From Chloromonas sp. AAM2 (lineage: Eukaryota > Chlorophyta > Chlorophyceae > Chlamydomonadales > Chlamydomonadaceae), in assembly GCA_004335635.1 (NCBI GenBank), contig QAXH01003636.1:1-64000 (forward strand): a stretch of 64,000 bases of DNA, given 5' to 3'. Under the pieces are notes generated by a model. That model made no database searches, had not been told where the DNA came from, and was given only the letters and a program-made list of their open reading frames with translations. The position numbers and the translations under genes were made by a program. Each line of letters begins with the position of its first letter. The stretch's first letter is position 1. Shown piece after piece: positions 60,501 to 64,000 of this stretch.

Positions 60501-61537
60501 GCCTCCACATGCCGCCATACATTCTGCGTGAATGGACAGATTTGCCTGATGCTGAACTGAGGATCAGTGATGACTTGCATACAGATGCGGCCATGACACC
60601 CTTACCAGCGAGAACCACTCTTCGTATGTGGCATTGGAGATGGCCAGGAAGTCCGCGGCCCTCGGTCTGCGGGCTGTGCGCGGCACGCCCAGCTGAATAG
60701 ATGCCAGGGAGGATTCAAGCGCCTGTCCGATGTTGGTTGCGGATATGTCACCGTCTTGCTCCATCTGCAACATGCAGCCAACATGGGTCGATTTTGCAGA
60801 TGACTTAAGCAAGTTCATATGCTTAGGCAGCAGGCACCCCAGGCAGCAATGAACATGACGGGTCGGTCGGGTCAATTCTGCAAGCAAGATAAAACTTTCC
60901 GCTCAGTAAGCATCAGGCAAATAAAGTGCAATTCCTGGCCCCAGACAGCAAGGAGCGCTTTGTGCGCGTGTTCACCCTTGGAATTCGGTTCAAAGCGCTC
61001 GAATGTGACAAGCACGTAGTGAAATTTCTAGGCATGTTGCAAGCAGCAGAATATGACTGCGCATTCAGAAGAGTGCGTAGACAGACGACCTTCGCAATGA
61101 TGTACCAATCAAGTCGTTATGATAATGTCAAGCACAAGCTCCTTAAGCTCCTTAAGCTCCTTAATGTCGCGACAAGTCCTTGAAGCATGGCAGGATAGGA
61201 GAAGTGCCCAACACCATTAGTTATGCAGACCTGCAGAAGGCAACAGCCCCTGCAGCTCGTGGCTTGTCAGGACAGTGCACCAATGTCTCTGAGCCGTTGA
61301 GTTTGGCATCCTGTAGAGTGGCTACCATCAACTCACCATTGATCACCGCTGTAGTGTTATGCACTTCAGAGTTGCCATGTGACATGGTATTCAGTCTGGG
61401 CCAGTTACCTTTTGCCATGTGCTGTTACGAGCTGCTTGAGCCTGCAGCAGCACCACTGTTACGCCAACTGCTATCAGGCCACAGAGTGTGGCCGCTAACA
61501 CGATGTAGACGAGCCACCTTCGCTTCTGGCCCATCAT
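49355..61537 (-). CDS. Transmembrane 3',5'-cyclic nucleotide phosphodiesterase with N-terminal sensor
   Basis: Hydrolyses cAMP and/or cGMP. Twenty-six exons were read: 61537-61409, 61310-61231, 60877-60838, 60764-60606, 59987-59801, 59425-59275, 58167-58099, 57812-57719, 57195-57047, 56604-56501, 56076-55885, 55824-55661, 55339-55084, 54869-54706, 54417-54322, 53948-53785, 53320-53161, 52808-52638, 52231-52178, 51782-51774, 51371-51187, 51071-50774, 50544-50486, 50165-50129, 49829-49737 and 49498-49355. They give 1135 residues; every phase agrees. ATG 61537 is the first after an in-frame stop. TM1 at about 8-35, an outside CHASE/Cache-like domain at about 80-325 ([31 protein letters not shown]), TM2 at about 330-352 ([20 protein letters not shown]), then a cytosolic linker. 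Catalytic domain from about 650: [14 protein letters not shown] (H748, H752), HDHDHQG (H789, D790), [15 protein letters not shown] (D1032), EEMFQQGDKE and the invariant Gln1083 in SQTGFFE. A roughly 160-residue Ser/Thr-rich insert splits the domain. The 3' end may differ if the last donor (AQ|GTGGAG) is used. Confidence 0.95.
50055..50105. repeat. GGCTG(G/A)-type degenerate tandem repeat
   Basis: Irregular GGCTGGTTGGATGGCTGACT units in the phosphodiesterase intron between exons 50165-50129 and 49829-49737. Confidence 0.7.
51471..51503. repeat. (GT)n microsatellite next to the phosphodiesterase microexon
   Basis: About 15 GT units in the intron between the 9-nt exon (51782-51774) and the exon starting at 51371. 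On the sense strand it reads (AC)n. Confidence 0.9.
51774..51782 (-). other. 9-nt microexon (Met-Lys-Gln) of the phosphodiesterase
   Basis: The exon ending at 52178 reads ...LVLATD and the exon starting at 51371 reads HFAVNG..., both in phase 0. PDE family members have about three residues between these blocks (human-type LATDMSKH). ATGAAGCAA at 51782-51774 is flanked by CATTGCAG and GTGAGTGC and supplies M-K-Q, giving LATDMKQHF. Confidence 0.8.
52350..52373. repeat. (GAT)n trinucleotide repeat
   Basis: Eight GAT/TGA units in the phosphodiesterase intron 52637-52232. Confidence 0.9.
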
Positions 61538-62043
61538 CTGACAGAACTGCTGCCCAATGAACCAGGCTTTGGTTGGATGGCAGGGTGTACTCTGGCTTTA
61601 ATGTCAGCTTTGCAAGCGCAGTCCAAAGTAACCCTGTGCTCTCCGGCTGTCAGCAAAGTAGCCTTGCTGGTTGATGTTCTCGCTCGTCGCACAGGTCGTG
61701 CTGATGCACGGAACGGGAACGTTGCATCTGCACGTACGGACCAATCCAACAAGCAGCCAGCTTGTTAGACCGAACGAGGAGGGACTGTTGACAAGCTGCA
61801 AGGCATAGAAGTTCATCACACACGAAATGCAGTCGTCGGACGGTCTTTCCGCGACCTGTTCGCAAAGTCAGTTCGCCAAAAACTGGATTAGAGCATGCTG
61901 ACCTTTGTTCTTGAAATGTGCTCATCTCGAATGCGCTTGTGCAGCCGTCGAATGTCCCGCCCCGCTCAATGCGACCACTGCTGCCAAGCTCACCTGAATG
62001 GCCAAACTCCAAGCAGAGGCTTCCAGTGACCTGCTCGTCAGGT

Positions 62044-62091
62044 CCTAGACGTCCCAGACGCAGAGACGGATGTCGGCATTATGTTTCGCAA
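62044..62091. repeat. 48-bp dispersed repeat, copy 2
   Basis: Identical to 46775-46822 in the same orientation, 15.3 kb away. Confidence 0.85.
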
Positions 62092-63386
62092 CGGTGGTTG
62101 TCACGTGTGGTTGGTTGGCATGGGTTATTTCTAAGACACTGCTTGTTGATATCCCTTCATCTGCTGCCATGGCTTGTTGCCACGAATCCATGATTGCTGT
62201 GCAACGCAGCACGGGAAGCACTCTGGCTGAGCTGGAAATCTCTCGGGGCAGGGATGGCAGGCGTTCTTCGCTGCTGGTCGGGCCTGTAGAAACGTGCAAT
62301 GCACATGCCCAGCTGCCTGCAATTCATGTTCATTCAATTCATGTTCATTGAGTGGCCCAGTTGCTAATGCACGGACGTGATCTGGTTGGAATGAACCTTG
62401 GATGTGGTAAGCTGTCTTTCTGCCTGTCCATCTGACTGATGATTATCCATAATACCATCAGGTGTGCATTAGCCATGAGTTGAGTTGGGCCGTGCCCCGA
62501 CCAGGCTCATAACTATCAAATGTTGGAAGACTGGCATGGGCGTCAACGTAGGCTCAGTGGTAGTGTAAGGACGATGCTGCGGTCTGTTGAGGGGTGACGA
62601 GACATCAGAGTGAAGGAGTGCACGGCCTGAATGGCACGTGATTTACCCACACCACCATGTCCCCAACCCACCATATTATACGCCCGTGCACACCTCCTCT
62701 TTGGCCATGGGGGAAACGTGTGGGCTTCCTATTATTGTACACCTGGGATGGTATGCAAGCCAGCATGACATCGGCTGTCAAAAGCGCTGCAATGAGTGAT
62801 GTGCCAAGTAGTGCCCGTTTTCAAAACAGTTGCACTGATCAAACGTTGGGCCTGCAGTGTCGCCACATTTACACAGCACAGCCCTTGACAGTTGCTGCCC
62901 TTGGCAATCATTATTGTCCAGGACGTCCACAAGCTTGCGTTTCCAACGACGCAACATCAACAGTGGGGCCAAGCAACAATTCCAGCTCTTGGCACTCAAT
63001 TTCTCTCTTTGAGCAACGTGCATGCAAAAGGATAGTGATAGCGAGCACAATGAAAACGTTGTGAATATAACTCGCAAAACCTTCCTTTCTGACCCACCCA
63101 AGTGCTAATTAACAGAAGGCTACCTCAGGTTCACTCAACAGGTTGGCATGGGAAACAAGTCGTTCAGAGGCGCACACCCATGAGGCTTACAGGCGTGCTC
63201 ACCATACATCGCCAAAACATCTCAGTCACATGTTTTTCCATGCACGCAAGCTGGTGTAATTTGCTGGAGCGCTCACCTTTCTCAGATTATAGCTTGAACC
63301 AGATCAACTGACATTTGCTCAAGTGGTTCCGCTCCTCGCTCAACAAGTGTTTGAACACGTACCGGACAACAACAACAACAACAAAA

Positions 63387-63556
63387 ATGTTTGCCAGAAC
63401 GCCACTGGAACCAGTGTGGCAATGGAATCCGTGGCAAAGTACAGGGTCTTGGATCAAGGCCTAATACCAGCATAACCGACTGGCACACAGAAATCATCCT
63501 GGTTACCGTTGCCACACTGGTTCGAGTAGCATTCTTGGGATCGTCCCAGCAAACAT
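63387..63556. mobile_element. Fold-back (MITE-like) repeat, copy 3
   Basis: Left end ATGTTTGCCAGAACG...GGAACCAGTGTGGCAA; the right end read on the other strand is ATGTTTGCTGGGACG...CGAACCAGTGTGGCAA. These are inverted arms of roughly 40-50 bases around a 170-base element, preceded by an (AAC)n run. Related copies lie at 2785-3259 and 20188-20297. Non-coding. Confidence 0.6.
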
Positions 63557-64000
63557 CTCTTATGTTCTACAAACTAGGAGAGAAGCGCCATCAAGTGGAG
63601 CACTGTGCGTGCATGTGTGAAGAAGGTGCGGCATATATCAGTGAGTCTTGAATTTGCTTGACAGCTCGCCAAAACGACCAGAAGACCCACCCCTGTGCCT
63701 CCATCCCATGCCATGCCGGCCACCCATGCACGCTCCATTTCCTACATGCGGTCTTCACGCAGTCATGCACTGGCTTGCCACTCGCTTTTTCTGTGTCACT
63801 GCGGCGCTCTCACAGTACAAGATATCCATAACCATGTTGCTGCGCTCCCATAGCACAACCCGTTCTTGTCGCAAGCTCGTGCATGTGAACCATATCGCCA
63901 GTGCACACAGTTCTAAATTACGTCATTTGATCAAGACGAGGCAAAATGGTGCCAATTGACGGCATACCAATGGCCGCAGCAGCCTGTGATGGCGCACAAA

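Larger units (their letters stand above)
61538..64000. other. 5' flank of the phosphodiesterase gene
   Basis: 2.5 kb to the window edge. It should hold the phosphodiesterase promoter and 5' UTR. No second gene is recognisable; the open frames here lack family features and consistent splice borders. It contains the second 48-bp repeat (62044-62091), an (AAC)n run and a fold-back element at 63387-63556. Confidence 0.5.

Overview
The window is nuclear DNA of a green alga, most likely a chlorophyte of the Chlamydomonadales type; I cannot name the species. The evidence is dense short introns with GT..(G)CAG borders, algal protein families (membrane cyclic-nucleotide phosphodiesterase, CDPK, GT77-like glycosyltransferase, plastid IF-2), TGTAA poly(A) signals close behind several stop codons, and many short dispersed repeats. 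It contains one 128-base assembly gap. I saw no bacterial operons, rRNA, tRNA or CRISPR. Gene models were built by reading exons by eye and requiring open frame, matching intron phase and splice borders. In all nine genes the chosen exons sum to a whole number of codons, but individual borders may be off by a few bases.

Layout: (1) 65-1278 (+) small heat-shock protein, 4 exons. (2) 7070-3358 (-) IPI3/WDR18, a WD40 subunit of the Rix1 60S-maturation complex, 6 exons. (3) 7317-14755 (+) ORC3, origin recognition complex subunit 3, 13 exons; it is divergent from IPI3 across only 246 bp. (4) 16189-19584 (+) calcium-dependent protein kinase, 8 exons. (5) 23106-21477 (-) divergent centrin-like EF-hand protein, 3 exons. 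(6) 35217-23615 (-) NOP12/RBM34-like two-RRM nucleolar RNA-binding protein, 8 exons. (7) 32489-25806 (-) plastid translation initiation factor IF-2, 14 exons, lying wholly inside an 8.7-kb intron of gene 6 on the same strand. (8) 36823-46169 (+) secretory-pathway glycosyltransferase of the nucleotide-diphospho-sugar transferase (GT77-like) type, 18 exons, spanning the gap. (9) 61537-49355 (-) transmembrane 3',5'-cyclic nucleotide phosphodiesterase with an outside sensor domain, 26 exons including a 9-nt microexon.

Functionally the window mixes growth genes (IPI3, ORC3, NOP12-like, plastid IF-2) with signalling genes (CDPK, centrin-like protein, phosphodiesterase). The most unusual points are the same-strand nesting of IF-2 inside the NOP12-like gene (it splits the second RRM), the shared IPI3/ORC3 promoter, the 9-nt phosphodiesterase microexon, and two GC-AG introns. 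Intergenic DNA carries a small family of fold-back (MITE-like) elements and other short repeats.
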